Shown here one piece after another: positions 37,121-47,470 of a stretch of DNA of 64,000 bases. A program made the position numbers and the translations under genes. Within the stretch, counting starts at the first letter, position 1, and each line of letters starts with the position of its first letter. The DNA comes from Fasciolopsis buskii (lineage: Eukaryota > Platyhelminthes > Trematoda > Plagiorchiida > Fasciolidae), in contig LUCM01002940.1 of assembly GCA_008360955.1 (NCBI GenBank), positions 1 to 64,000 on the forward strand, read 5' to 3'. A model generated the notes under the pieces. That model did not search any database. It was not told the origin of the DNA and saw only the letters and a list, made by a program, of their open reading frames with translations.

Positions 37121-37214
37121 GTGTCAGAGACACCACAAATCGCTGACCCCGAAATTATACTCTGCGCTACTGATTTTCAGCTTGTTGAGCTTTCAGACAA
37201 GCAGAAGCAACCAG
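37121..37214 (+). CDS. Candidate internal exon, unknown protein
   Basis: Acceptor AATTCCTCTGAACCCTTAG, 31 codons (VSETPQIADPEIILCATDF, then QLVELSDKQKQP), donor CCAG|GTACAT in phase 1. The peptide is acidic and well formed. The frame stays open for 21 more codons if unspliced. A second frame is also open across the exon, so phase is not settled. Confidence 0.33.
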
Positions 37215-37773
37215 GTACATGCGAACTCATTTTCGGTCCATTTTATCCCTCTGACTTTCCGAAATTCCTGTTTGTTTGATTTCATAAATTCAGCACCGTG
37301 AAATTTATATTTAATATTGTTATGATTAGCGGATAAGTGTGGCTATTATCATCCCAAGGCTTATAATGTGACATCAACAATATAAAGATTTTTGGCCCAA
37401 ATAGTAGCTCATCTTGAAAGGAGTAACCCGCCTGAGCAATCAAAAGATCGTTTCGCTGAGAAGCCATTTACCAGTAGACAGTTTAGCAGTTTCGCACAAA
37501 AAGAACTATCAGGTTGGCTTTGATCGGACGTTATTCTATTCAGCACGCTGAAGGTAAACGGAAGACACTTTAATTAAACAGTTTGAAAGTATAACGACAA
37601 ATCTAAAAATTTAACTTGTCATCAACGAAAGTTAGTTGCACGCACCACAGAAATCTTCTGTACCTGCAGGCCAGTGAAACAGTAGTAGCTGAAAAAACTT
37701 TTCAACTCCTTATTCGGTTGATAAGCACCGGTACTGTTAGACGTCGGACTAAACTATTATTAAGTTGACCCAG

Positions 37774-38040
37774 TCAACGTTTCCGTCATCACCATCATCA
37801 TCATCGTCATCATCACCATCATCATCATCATCGTCATCATCACGGGGATACCAACAAAAGCAAGTTCAAGGCCTGCCTCCTCTTTGTGATAAATTGAACT
37901 TAATCTATGCGTTCACATATGGGTTTCCGGATGTCTACATAAGCAGAACAGATGGAAACTTTCGTCACCTAATTGTCAAAGGTTCTTCAGTAGAGTTTCC
38001 AAACAGACCAATTTCATCCAATAAGCTCAAACAATTTTAG
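37774..38040 (+). CDS. Candidate exon: Ser-rich repeat followed by unique sequence
   Basis: Opens after TTGACCCAG. The first 25 codons are an ATC/TCA microsatellite read as poly-Ser with Pro, and then 64 unique codons to TAG (GLPPLCDKLNLIYAFTYGF ... FRHLIVKGSSVEFPNRP). The unique part looks protein-like, but the acceptor is weak and the open frame through the repeat is automatic. Confidence 0.25.
   Translation, partial: STFPSSPSSSSSSSPSSSSSSSSRGYQQKQVQGLPPLCDKLNLIYAFTYGFPDVYISRTDGNFRHLIVKGSSVEFPNRPISSNKLKQF
37785..37842. repeat. (ATC)n microsatellite
   Basis: Imperfect CAT/CGT-CAT units over about 58 bp. Confidence 0.95.
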
Positions 38041-38170
38041 TCTTCACACAAACACAGTGGAATTGAGCAAGAGGAGGATGAGTCTTGATAACCTATCCAA
38101 GACAACATAAAACCAAAGGCTTTAGATTGATCTGATCAGGGCTACGATGTCGTATTTTGCAGTGGTAAAG

Positions 38171-38240
38171 AATTCACTGTGACGTCCTACTAATCCGAAA
38201 TGCAGTATCAACGAACCTCTTACTGGTGAAAAACAAGGAG
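38171..38240 (+). CDS. Candidate short exon
   Basis: Starts after GTGGTAAAG and reads IHCDVLLIRNAVSTNLLLVK NKE to the donor GAG|GTATGC (phase 2 in, phase 0 out). Unassigned. Confidence 0.17.
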
Positions 38241-38584
38241 GTATGCAGTGTGCAGATTTTTCATCTGACTTTTTCAGAATAGTTTGCACCCTGAATCCCT
38301 AGAACTTAGCACTGGGACGCGAACACCAGACCACTCTCCGGGCAGGCTGTAAACAAATGATTGAGCAAAAATACGGCTAAAAGTTGCGCACATTCTTGTT
38401 ATCGGATTTTTGAATGGCAACAGACTATTATCGGCCAAACTAATGGATCCCTAGTGGCAGAATGTGAAAGCAAAAACAACAGACAATCCTTCAGTTCATA
38501 TTCTGACTGAAGTAACCAGTAAGAACTAATTTCGAATTGTATTTATTCACTGAAGGAGGTAAAAAGTCCTATTTGCATATCATT

Positions 38585-38725
38585 CTATTAGCCTAGCTGC
38601 TAAAAGGCTTACTCACGGTTGTCAGCGTCGGGTTCCCATCCCATCTTTGGTGTAATGAATACAAACACCTGAGCGTCGCAACGAAGATAGAACGGCTGTT
38701 GAGTGTTTTCGTGATATCAGGAAAT
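38585..38725 (+). mobile_element. Decayed tRNA-derived SINE
   Basis: GCCTAGCTGCTAAAAGGCTTACTC (head), CGGGTTCCCATCCC (B-box region), then CCTGAGCGTCGCAACGAAGATAGAACGGCTGTTGAGTG, in the same order as the copy at 54303-54482. Confidence 0.5.
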
Positions 38726-39428
38726 TTTGAAGGTTTTAAAACCTACCCAAACATATCCATCCAGTCAACCTTGAACTTACAAAACCAGCTTAATTACGAT
38801 GAATATATTCACAGGACGGCCAAGTTTTTGTTTCCGAACCTCAGACTCAGACTATGTTGTAACTTTGGCGACTAACTAGATGAGATTTCCCGACCGTCTG
38901 ATCGCTGCGACCATTTGATCACGTCCTCAGCAGAAGTCACATTTCATTCCTGGCTCGACATTTCAGTGGACAAATGGAGTCTGTGAGCGACATGAAGACC
39001 TGGATGATCTAACCGATTCCACTTCTGACACTATTAACGATGACAACTCTATACCAACCGGAAGTCACTCAATGAAGCCTCGCCAATTCAAATCAAAAAA
39101 AGGGTTTTGCTCGAGGCTAAATTTGATACTAAAACAATTTTTTGAAGATTATGTTTCACGTGGAAAGCTAGATTCGCTATCTACATACTGATACCGTGAT
39201 GCAATTTGTTTCACGTGTGCTACAGTTGATGTCATTTAGTCTAACTTTCTGATTACTGAAGCATACCATTCTGAGTCTAATGACCTTACTTACTCTTGAA
39301 AATTTTGTCTTTCTTTGAGTTTCGTGAAACAAAATTTTTTGGAATTATTTGCTACTTGGTGACAGAGACCAAAATCCTCTCATGAATGGTTCGGAATTTA
39401 GTAAAACCTGCCATACCCATGTTACAAT

Positions 39429-39704
39429 TTAGTTTATGAGGAATGTAACCGGCCATTTGTTGTCACCGTAGTAATACGTAGGATACCTCTCACAAATTAT
39501 TCGGGCTAAAACTTTATTTGTGATTTTATCGTTATTTAATCTGGACCCTTTTAGCTCCTCGGACGAATTTGGCACACATATTGCCGTTTTTAAACGTTTG
39601 ACAATTGTTGTCGCATATGGTTTTCTCTTGTCCTGAGACCACAGAATGGGCGATTTTCCTCTTCTGAGTGAAGCTGCACTTCGTCGGTGATCAAAACGTT
39701 TTTG
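39429..39704 (-). other. Unassigned 91-codon open frame, Lys/Arg-rich
   Basis: Stop-to-stop frame without ATG at its start: KRFDHRRSAASLRRG ... SPILWSQDKRKPYATTIVKR ... CERYPTYYYGDNKWPVTF. In another frame just upstream (39590-39714) FDKNVLITDEVQLHSEEENR has the look of the first catalytic Asp block of a DDE transposase. This may be a frameshifted old DNA transposon or an exon; neither is established. Confidence 0.22.
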
Positions 39705-40207
39705 TCAAAAGTCGTGCTCCGCTCTAAGGCCTGTGTAAAACTTCTGATTCGTTGGTTTTTGTAGGTATTTTGGAATCACTAACTCCATCTAATTTATTAT
39801 AGGCCTTTTCATTCTTTTCCAAGCTGATGCCAAAACTCCGTGAAGCTGGACGACTTTAGATGTAAAAGTTGGCAACAGACATTTGGCATTGCGAAAGAAC
39901 TGAAGGATCTATTAACAATATTTAGTGATTTCCATTGTCTATTCTCTGCCTCATGCAAAAAACAAGAAAATATGGCTCCTTTTGCTCACCGAATCTTATT
40001 GGTTGACTATTGTTAACACTGTTTTTGGTTCTTGATTTCAGGACTTTTGCATTTTTTCCTGAGCGCTTCGCTTATAAGATATCGATCAATGATGAAGTAG
40101 GTAGACCTAGAATTAGTTGACGTTCAGTTTTACCAGGATGATATTTCCAACAAATTAAATGATATTGCGAAATATTAATTATTATAAGGCATTTACGTAC
40201 TAGACTA

Positions 40208-40435
40208 TCAAGCCATGATATGTGAAATGACAAATCTTAAATGTTCTTCATTCATTGGAATTGGAGGGCAACCGTGTGGCTGCCAACCTGGCACAAATTG
40301 ATGCCCCCGGGCAACTCCATGGAATGAATGGCGCACTCCGTCACTCGTTATAATCAGCATTTTACTGCGCGTTATTGATCGACCGTCCCGCCCAAGGGAC
40401 GTAGTAAGAAAGCATGTAATGGTTTCAAAGAACAA
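40208..40435 (-). other. GC-rich unassigned open frame
   Basis: 75 codons (GRDGRSITRSKMLIIT, then FHGVARGHQFVPGWQPHGCP) in a patch clearly GC-richer than its surroundings. The plus strand is also open there with a CGCQPGTN segment. No splice pair was settled. Confidence 0.2.
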
Positions 40436-40674
40436 TGATAGAAACGCATGATCTCAGGAAGATTCCATTAGGTCATACTGTGCAGAATCAAAAATCTGTC
40501 AAGCTTATATTTCGTACTTTTGGCAGTATTTGGATTCATGTCTGAGGTTTGTTAAAATGAAATTTGATGGTGCTATTTAAGAAGAAATTCTTTAAGACCT
40601 GCTGAAAGTGAGGTCGTTAAAACGATTATCAGTACGCGCAAACTTGACCCACACATACACATCAACCCACACTG

Positions 40675-40755
40675 GGTGAACAGGATAGTGTTATCACACT
40701 AGCCTTCTATGCGAAATGGCCCGGTTCAAAATCTGGGTGCGATGATGATGATGAG
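40675..40755 (+). mobile_element. tRNA-Val-like SINE head
   Basis: GTGTTATCACACTAGCCTTCTATGCGAAATGGCCCGGTTCAAAATCTGGG follows a tRNA-Val-like layout from D-arm to T-arm. The acceptor stem is not conserved, so it is a pseudo-tRNA. A short GATGATGATGATG run follows. Confidence 0.5.
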
Positions 40756-42366
40756 CTCCAATGTGAACGAGATGAGAATACTTTGTTTCTCGAGTCCCAG
40801 GTTGACGGGGACTGTCTCGAATTTGTACGTGGATGGGGAAGCCCGAAGGGTGGCCCGTCAAGCAAAATTACTCAAATGGGAAATTTTTGTGTAGGCCCGA
40901 AGGATTTATTATGAGGAGTATGTAGTTTGCACGTTAAACTTGCAGTAAAATGAATTCGTTCAAGGTGCACAGCTAAAAGAACGACCAGACGAAATTTTTC
41001 CTCCGGTCACTAGTCGTCAGTGAATGTTAGTGAATGCGCTCTCGGAAATGTATGCTAGGTCGGGGTAATTTGGAAGGGAGAACGTTCGCCATTGTAACTG
41101 GAAGCAGCCTGAGCATGATGGTGTTTAGGGACAATTAAAATAGGCAGTAAACCACGAATAGATGAACATATTCAATGGTTTTGACCCACATAATTCAATT
41201 TGCTGAGAAAACCCAGTGTGTCACCAGCTTGCCAATTTTAACGAAGACACAAATAATGTGCATCGAACTCGGTGAAAATGTGCATTGTCACACTGAGAAG
41301 AAAATTTCGCGGGAAATAATTAGTGAATATTGTGAAGCCAGCACGTTTTAGTGCGGGCAATCGGTAAAGCCCGACCCTTTATGTTCGAAAACTGATAACC
41401 CTCACCTTTAGGCTCACTCCAGGGTTAGTCATTCATGCTCATTCACCCACAGGCACAGGATAATTTCATATAAAACTTAGTTCGATCTCTTCGTTAACTT
41501 CATAATTTTATTGACATTTATTGATCTTTTGTTTAGTCGACCTACAAGAGTGTATGAAAGGACTTCCCCTTGCGGTATCTTTCTTTTGACTTGTTTGTAC
41601 AGTTTGCTTCATGGAAGCATAACGCGCACACTTGAGAGTGATTATTAAACCTGATTCGTTTCATCGCCCAATAAAGGTGTGAACTGTTCGTTTACCGTCT
41701 CGCTGCATCATGAAATGAGCTTTCTGATTATCACATCCCCGGTCCGGATAAAAATTGTCCCAACCAAAATCCAGCGTAGATGGCACATCTTAGGCTTCTT
41801 ACACAACTGGAAAACTGAAATGACTGACTTCTGGAATCTAAAGAGAGACAGAAGTAGGATTTTAGATGACGAAATCTAGAAAACTTGTTTCTGAAAATTT
41901 GGTCAACTAATCCAGTAGCTGATTAGGAGCGCTACGCGGATGATAAAAACATAACAACAAGCTTCACTTGAAAAAATACAAACACTTCATTAGCCCTTAT
42001 TCTCAGAGGTCGTTTGCCTAAGCTTCGTAAACTTACAAAAGCTCCGTTTTTACACCTTGAAGCATCGCTGCGTTTTGTTTTAAAATTTCCCAACTTTGTC
42101 AACCGACCATAAATACGATCTCTTTAATGATTCATGAGGCAACATAAACGCTAAGCTCACCATTCGAAAATTGCGAAAGCACTATATAGCTGTTTTATCG
42201 TTGCTTGGAGTTATCAGCAGTTTGCAGCAAATAATATACTCTAGACGGCTGTTTGCGGTGCTTCTGTGGATTTATCAAGATCGATCAGCCAATGACCGTC
42301 ACTATCCGCCGCCCATATCATCTGCCGTTGAGGCTCGATAACTGAGTGGAAACGTGCCTGATTGGT

Positions 42367-42586
42367 TTAGTGACTAGGGCCTTTAGTCTTGGGCTCGTAT
42401 CTCTGTTCGAGCGTCGTGGACGATGTGCCAAACGAGGCCGAAACTGCCGTGTCGTGCTTCGATGACCTCGAGTTGTGCGCTGCTCGTCGATCTTGCATGA
42501 AGAACAATATGACTACCGCATTGAGCGTCTGTCCACCCGAAAGTATTAGGTTAACGGTAGAGTAGCAGACACACATTTCATCGAAC
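42367..42586 (-). CDS. Terminal exon of a multi-pass or single-pass membrane protein
   Basis: Excellent acceptor (ATATCTCTAACACACTGGTCTGTTTTATAG), one base completing a codon, then 72 codons and TAA. The first part reads FDEMCVCYSTVNLILSGG, then QTLNAVVILFFMQDRRAA: a hydrophobic segment of about 20 residues ended by a basic stop-transfer cluster, as at the end of a last transmembrane helix. The remaining 40 residues are a Ser/Thr-rich cytoplasmic tail (HNSRSSKHDTAVSASFGTSS ... EPKTKGPSH). Codons are GC-rich compared with the flanks, which favours real coding. The layout would suit TM7 plus tail of a receptor, but the family is not established. An upstream candidate exon ends at 42676 (donor GAG|GTAATT) but in the wrong phase. 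Confidence 0.55.
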
Positions 42587-45557
42587 CTATAAAACAGACC
42601 AGTGTGTTAGAGATATAAATGCCGGACTTTGTTTGCACAAAAAACGCGGTTGATACTGTTCTTAAGGTGTAATTACCTCGAAATGTTCACACCGTTTTTT
42701 TACTTTGTTGCGTGTGGCCCCTACATCCACATCAAAGTAACATGAACGCCTTTTGTGGTCCTATTGAGAGATTTTACTGCGTGACAAACATGCACAACTT
42801 CAGTATTTCTTGACAGAGGAAACGGAGGCGAATGCACACGGGAAAGCACGTTTGTCAGTCCAATTTTACGTGGACTAATATTTGAAATAAACTAGTTGTT
42901 TGTTCTCTTTTGTTACGAGCTAGAAAATTTGAATTTGCTTTTGTTTGTTACAATAAGTACTACAGGCAGAAATCAAATCATAGGTTTTTCCGCTTGCTAA
43001 CGGGATTGAGATCATTAGAAGAGAACTACCAGACATAGTGAGAATAATGTTTTGGGAATAGTAAGTGCTTATTTTGCGTGAGTCTCATCCAGTGGTTGTG
43101 GCCTTGATAGCGCGGGTTACTTGGGCTTTTGCCCAGTACGCTCATGATCTCTCGGTCTGGGGTTTCGAATTTGGAAAGGAGAATGCACGAGCAGGTACAG
43201 AACAACGCGGCTCATGCAGAAATTTCAACTGCCGGCTTGGGGGAGAGAGATTGGTTTGATTGATTCCGATTTGGCGAAGAGAAAAATGGGCAAATCTCAG
43301 TGGGATGTTCTCGCTAATGCACCGTCAAAAGCACAGAAAAAAGGGACGGTATATCACCCAACAAGAGACAGTTTTGAAATTTGATTATTATAAGATTTGC
43401 TGATTAATTTGAGTCATCGTTTGACACTTCATTCAATTTAGTTGACGATAACGATTTTCCAACGCGAGCTTCAATAGAAAACCAAAGAGTTAAATTTTGA
43501 TCGTTTTGCCTAATTGTTGAACATTTATTTTATATAACCTGTCGAACTTATCTGATCAGACACTAGGAAGTTAAACCTTATCCGAACTGTCACGTGGGCC
43601 TGTTTTCTCCTGATCAAAACTTTAAATAACCTCACTTTTCGAAAATGGAAAATTAACGCTCTACGTTTATAATAGTTTGTAAGCGTACATCGGCCCAGAC
43701 TAAAAACAGACTACTCTCAGGAGATGGGCATAAACATGGAGGGCATCTTCATTAGAATTGATTGAATAGTACTTGAACGCAGGAAAATGGAACACTCCAG
43801 TTCCTGCATTCATGTTTATTTGTCTTCCTTTGTGAACACCAAAGAACCCTGATTTCCTGTTTCATATCACTTATCATCTGAAATTTTGTTATATTAGAAA
43901 AATTCTGTGGAGAACTAATGATGCAGAGTTGTGGCATGCAAACCAGTATTGATTATCAGCTTGTTGTTTGACAGTTCTCGACATTTTCACATAGTTTGTT
44001 GGGATACAATTGTCCAATGCCGAAATCGGTGCCAAAATTGACCTCTGGCAAGGACGAGAATGTAGCGCTGTGTTTTACACTTTTATCAGCACAGAGTCAA
44101 ACAATAGGGAAAATATTCTCGAAAATCCTTGAGGTCGAGAAGAACATAAAGGCAAAAATACGTATTTGTTGAAGAATACATTCTCGTTAGAGGTATTATT
44201 GAGACTATATTTCGGCTACAGGTGACAGTACTATTCCTACGTGGAACACCGTATTCTGCATTGGTTCCATAAAGCGCTGAGATCCGACGCCGGTAACAGT
44301 CGAATAGTCTGCAACGATAGGGGTTTATTTTTACTAGGCCACAATTTATAATGTAACAATGGTTATCTAGCTTACAAGTGACTTTGGTGGAAGCTTTAGG
44401 AAACTGTTCCATCCATATCGGAAACTGCAGTTTGCATGCACTGCACATAAAATACGGTGTTCCCCGTGGTTATTCAGCCGTAGCGCATCGTTTGTAGACA
44501 TTAGTTCATGTTTTTTAGGCCTTCTTCCATGGGTTTTTGGTTTCCACTCTTGCGGACTCTTGAAGAATTACCTACTGAGATATCTGAACGCATATTATTT
44601 AACAAGCTAAGTACTACAAGCTTCGTAGAAATTAAAGTTAGCTTTATAGAAAAACACGAAAACTTGGGTGTTGGTTAACAGTGAGCTCCAAACTGTAGAC
44701 ATGTTACGTTTGGTTTACGTAACAAGCTATGAAATCTGTAGCAAAAATAAATGTAATAGTATCCAAGCTATACTTTCTTGGGATCAGCAACTGATACTTT
44801 AAGATTAGCAAAATACGGCGCAAGGCCACCACTGGCATAACTTTTCTTCTTTTCAGTTCTCCGGAGCTTTTGAATAGTGTCAACCCAAAAATGTTCGCTT
44901 CGATTTGTTACATGGTTTGATTAATGAGGGATTCAACGGGTCATTTTTGTTCCTTACTGGAGGGGAGGTTGTTATTTTCACCCTGAAGGATTTATCAATA
45001 AAGGATATCACCATCCTTCGCGATTGAAATGTTTGTTCATTATGAGGGACGGACGGGGCTCAACGAACACCGGAACTTCAAATCTGTCGTGGTGGACAAT
45101 AAGGTGGAGTTTATTTTAGTCCAGCTGTCTTCATTTTTCGTATCTGTCGAGATCTAAAAACGAGCTAATGCATTTAACTTTGAACGGGAACATTCGATTC
45201 GGTACTCGTCAGCATTGATTAGTCCAACAGAAGAAACGTCTTTACCAAATTGAAGTTTATTATCAAAGATAGTCTAGAGGAACGTCCAGGAGATTTAAGA
45301 AATGCGCTGGAAAAAATCACAATTAAAAACCATCAATATCAGTTGCCTGTGGCTACTTGGCACCCTGGACTCTGGGGTATTTCTAAGTTTCCCTGCGCGC
45401 CTTATGGACACCATTCTCTAATTTTCACTAACAATACCCTAGCTTGAGTGGATTTATAAAGATGTATCTTGAAAATAAAACTGAAGTACTTTTTACTACT
45501 TTAAAGCTTGATTTTTGTATGCTGTGTGGTAAATCGGGAAATAATGCGTGGTGGGTA

Positions 45558-45745
45558 ATATTATTCATCGTTTGATGTCAACGCTGAGCTCATCATTAAG
45601 AAACCATGGAGGCGCTGCACAGCTACTTCATCCTTTTTAGGAATCATCTGCAGCGCATATTCAGGGCGTTCTAACAGAGACAAGAACCCGGGACGAACGA
45701 TTTTGAGTCGAATGCTCTAGCTATCATGCTAGTCAGTCGGATTCT
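45558..45745 (-). mobile_element. tRNA-derived SINE, near full length
   Basis: On the minus strand, AGAGCATTCGACTCAAAATCGTTCGTCCCGGGTTC (tRNA-like head) is followed by GATGATTCCTAAAAAGGATGAAGTAGCTG, GCGCCTCCATGGTTTCTTAATGATGAGCT and GACATCAAACGATGAAT. The same ordered segments occur on the plus strand at 54303-54482. Confidence 0.75.
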
Positions 45746-46039
45746 CAACGGTTCAACGAACATCAACACCAAGTGGTTTGGAGCCCATGAAAACCTCTAA
45801 CCTCCTGCTATTAATACCTACCAGGTCGCCAGGTTTTGTAAGTCATTTCCAAAGCTTTCTCTAGACTTAGGCTACCTGCAGAAAACTCATCAACCAGATG
45901 GGGTCAATTTTTGCGCTCCAGCTGCCCGTGGCCTTGCAAATCAGTAATGCATAGATGCAACATTAAGTGATGAAGTTCAGAAAACCGTTGACAGCTTGCA
46001 ACTTAGCTAGCTGACTAAGGTGTTTGAATAGAGCGAAAA

Positions 46040-46180
46040 TGCAAGTCATTTTTCAGAAGGAGGGCCATGGCCTGCTGACGACTTCCGAGTGGGGAAAGTA
46101 ACCAGCGGCCGGAGGATTCGAACCCACGACCTTCACGTCAAAGGCCACGACCCAATCCGTTTGACCACCACCGGCTTCTG
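46040..46180 (-). mobile_element. tRNA-derived SINE (second head type)
   Basis: The minus strand reads GCCGGTGGTGGTCAAACGGATTGGG, then GGCCTTTGACGTGAAGGTC (anticodon-arm-like) and GTGGGTTCGAATCCTCCGGC (perfect B-box). A non-U base precedes the anticodon position, and the acceptor stem pairs poorly, so it is not a functional tRNA. Confidence 0.65.
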
Positions 46181-46815
46181 AGGAGCAACAAGCTGTCTTT
46201 TGGTTGACCCAATTCAGGGTGCTCCCAAGGAACCGGGCGCAACGAAGATTTTAGATTTGACAAAAAATGTTGTTGTTCAGAAGAACAGATCCATAAGCTG
46301 CGCAGTAGTTCTTTAGCTAATTCTTAATTTAAACGTGCTTTTCTGGGAACAGTAAATTGTCCTAACCAATTTTTGCAATGAACATTTCGCTGGTCTACAT
46401 TGAAGAACTGCAAATTGTTTCAATCTAGAGGAAACAGACTGAAAGAATTCGACGTAAACAGAGCTAACTGACTCGAAAGATTTCTTTTTTTCTAAAGCCC
46501 ATGTTGAACCGGCTGTAGTTTTTTATTCCGGCGCTCAGTTTACTTAATGTCATGACCCAAGCGCTGCTGGTACTTCACCTTTGGGTATGGAGTTGATGGT
46601 TATCAGTTTGTTCAAAATTTGATTTCAGGGACCGGTAAATAAAAGGTTAAGTTCTTTAAAACCACCGGAAGTTTTATGTTCATCTGGCGATCTTTAGTTC
46701 TCATCTGTCACAGAAGACAGAGGTCTTGAAGATTAGTTTCTTATGAGGTGATATCCCTGGTGCGATTGAAGATATATAATCCAGTAGACTGCTGTCATTT
46801 GGAACGAATTTGATT

Positions 46816-46993
46816 ATGACTAAGCTGACTGTGTGTCAAACCAATGGGTGAGTAGCGTAGAACTAATATCGGACTTTGTGATAATCCTCCCAGATTGTGG
46901 CTGAAGTATATTCCCGGCAAAACTGCCTGCGGTGTTTTCCAAAATGTAGTCCCAAAGGAGTTTTTCATTCTAATAATCTACGAGGATCTCTGA
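46816..46993 (+). CDS. Candidate small two-exon gene (spliced 46816-46847 / 46894-46993)
   Basis: ATG exon MTKLTVCQTNG ending at GG|GTGAGT in phase 2, a 46-nt interval, acceptor ATAATCCTCCCAG, then LWLKYIPGKTACGVFQNVVP and EFFILIIYEDL plus TGA. From the same acceptor another frame stays open to 47181 with seven Cys/His-rich positions. Only one can be right; the first is preferred for phase agreement. Confidence 0.25.
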
Positions 46994-47344
46994 ATTGCTT
47001 CACCATATACTTAACAAACAATTTAATTTACAGAGTCACAGGAAATCATGCGTTTATTATTAGAAGGGAAAATTGTGAACATCACAGCTCAGCCGTGAAA
47101 TATTCCGCACCGATTTACGTTGCTAACGGGTTCCCAGTTAATCTAATTGGTATTCAGTCTGTTGACGAACTAAGCCTGTAGTACACCCCAAATAACGGGC
47201 CTGGTCATTCGTGTACCAAAAATCCCAGCGACATTTCACGGCCGGGAGAGGTAGATAGTTGTTTTGTAGGTGAAACAATATTTCTGCTCAGCTTACAGCC
47301 AAACAGCAAAGGTAACGTGTTAAAAATTCGACTTGAAAATGGCA

Positions 47345-47430
47345 AAGATCAGTAGTGGCAGCAGTCAAGTGGATAAAGTTGTGATGTTTTTACATGCAGG
47401 AGATGGGTTTGAGCCCACTTACCTAGTTCA
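47345..47430 (+). mobile_element. Decayed tRNA-like SINE head
   Basis: AGTAGTGGCAGCAGTCAAGTGGATAAAG (A-box region) and GAGATGGGTTTGAGCCCAC (B-box region). Confidence 0.4.
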
Positions 47431-47470
47431 AATTCCGCAAACGCAGATTTTTGTTGACCGCAGCTGCTTC
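47423..47470 (-). CDS. Candidate short exon
   Basis: Acceptor AAATCGTTTTCAG, SSCGQQKSAFAEFEL in phase 1-1 (other frames stopped), strong donor CTAG|GTAAGT. No partner found. Confidence 0.22.
   Translation of the reverse strand, partial: EAAAVNKNLRLRNLN

Larger units (their letters stand above)
38241..42366. other. Repeat-rich, no supported gene
   Basis: Contains SINE relics and the unassigned frames listed. 38930-39190 (+) holds an open segment after a TTTCAG acceptor (acidic DLDDLTDSTSDTINDD, then basic KPRQFKSKKGFC, stop at 39188), unassigned. Confidence 0.35.
42587..46815. other. No further supported gene
   Basis: A minus candidate at about 42676-42759 (DHKRRSCYFDVDVG...) has a donor but does not join the exon at 42367-42586. 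44086-44448 (-) is an open frame of 120 codons without motif. The rest is unassigned apart from the SINEs. Confidence 0.35.

Noticed and set aside
46081..46180. Functional tRNA-Arg(ACG) gene on the minus strand
   Set aside because: The B-box is perfect and an anticodon-like arm can be drawn, but the base before the anticodon is not U, the acceptor stem pairs poorly, and a SINE-like body follows.
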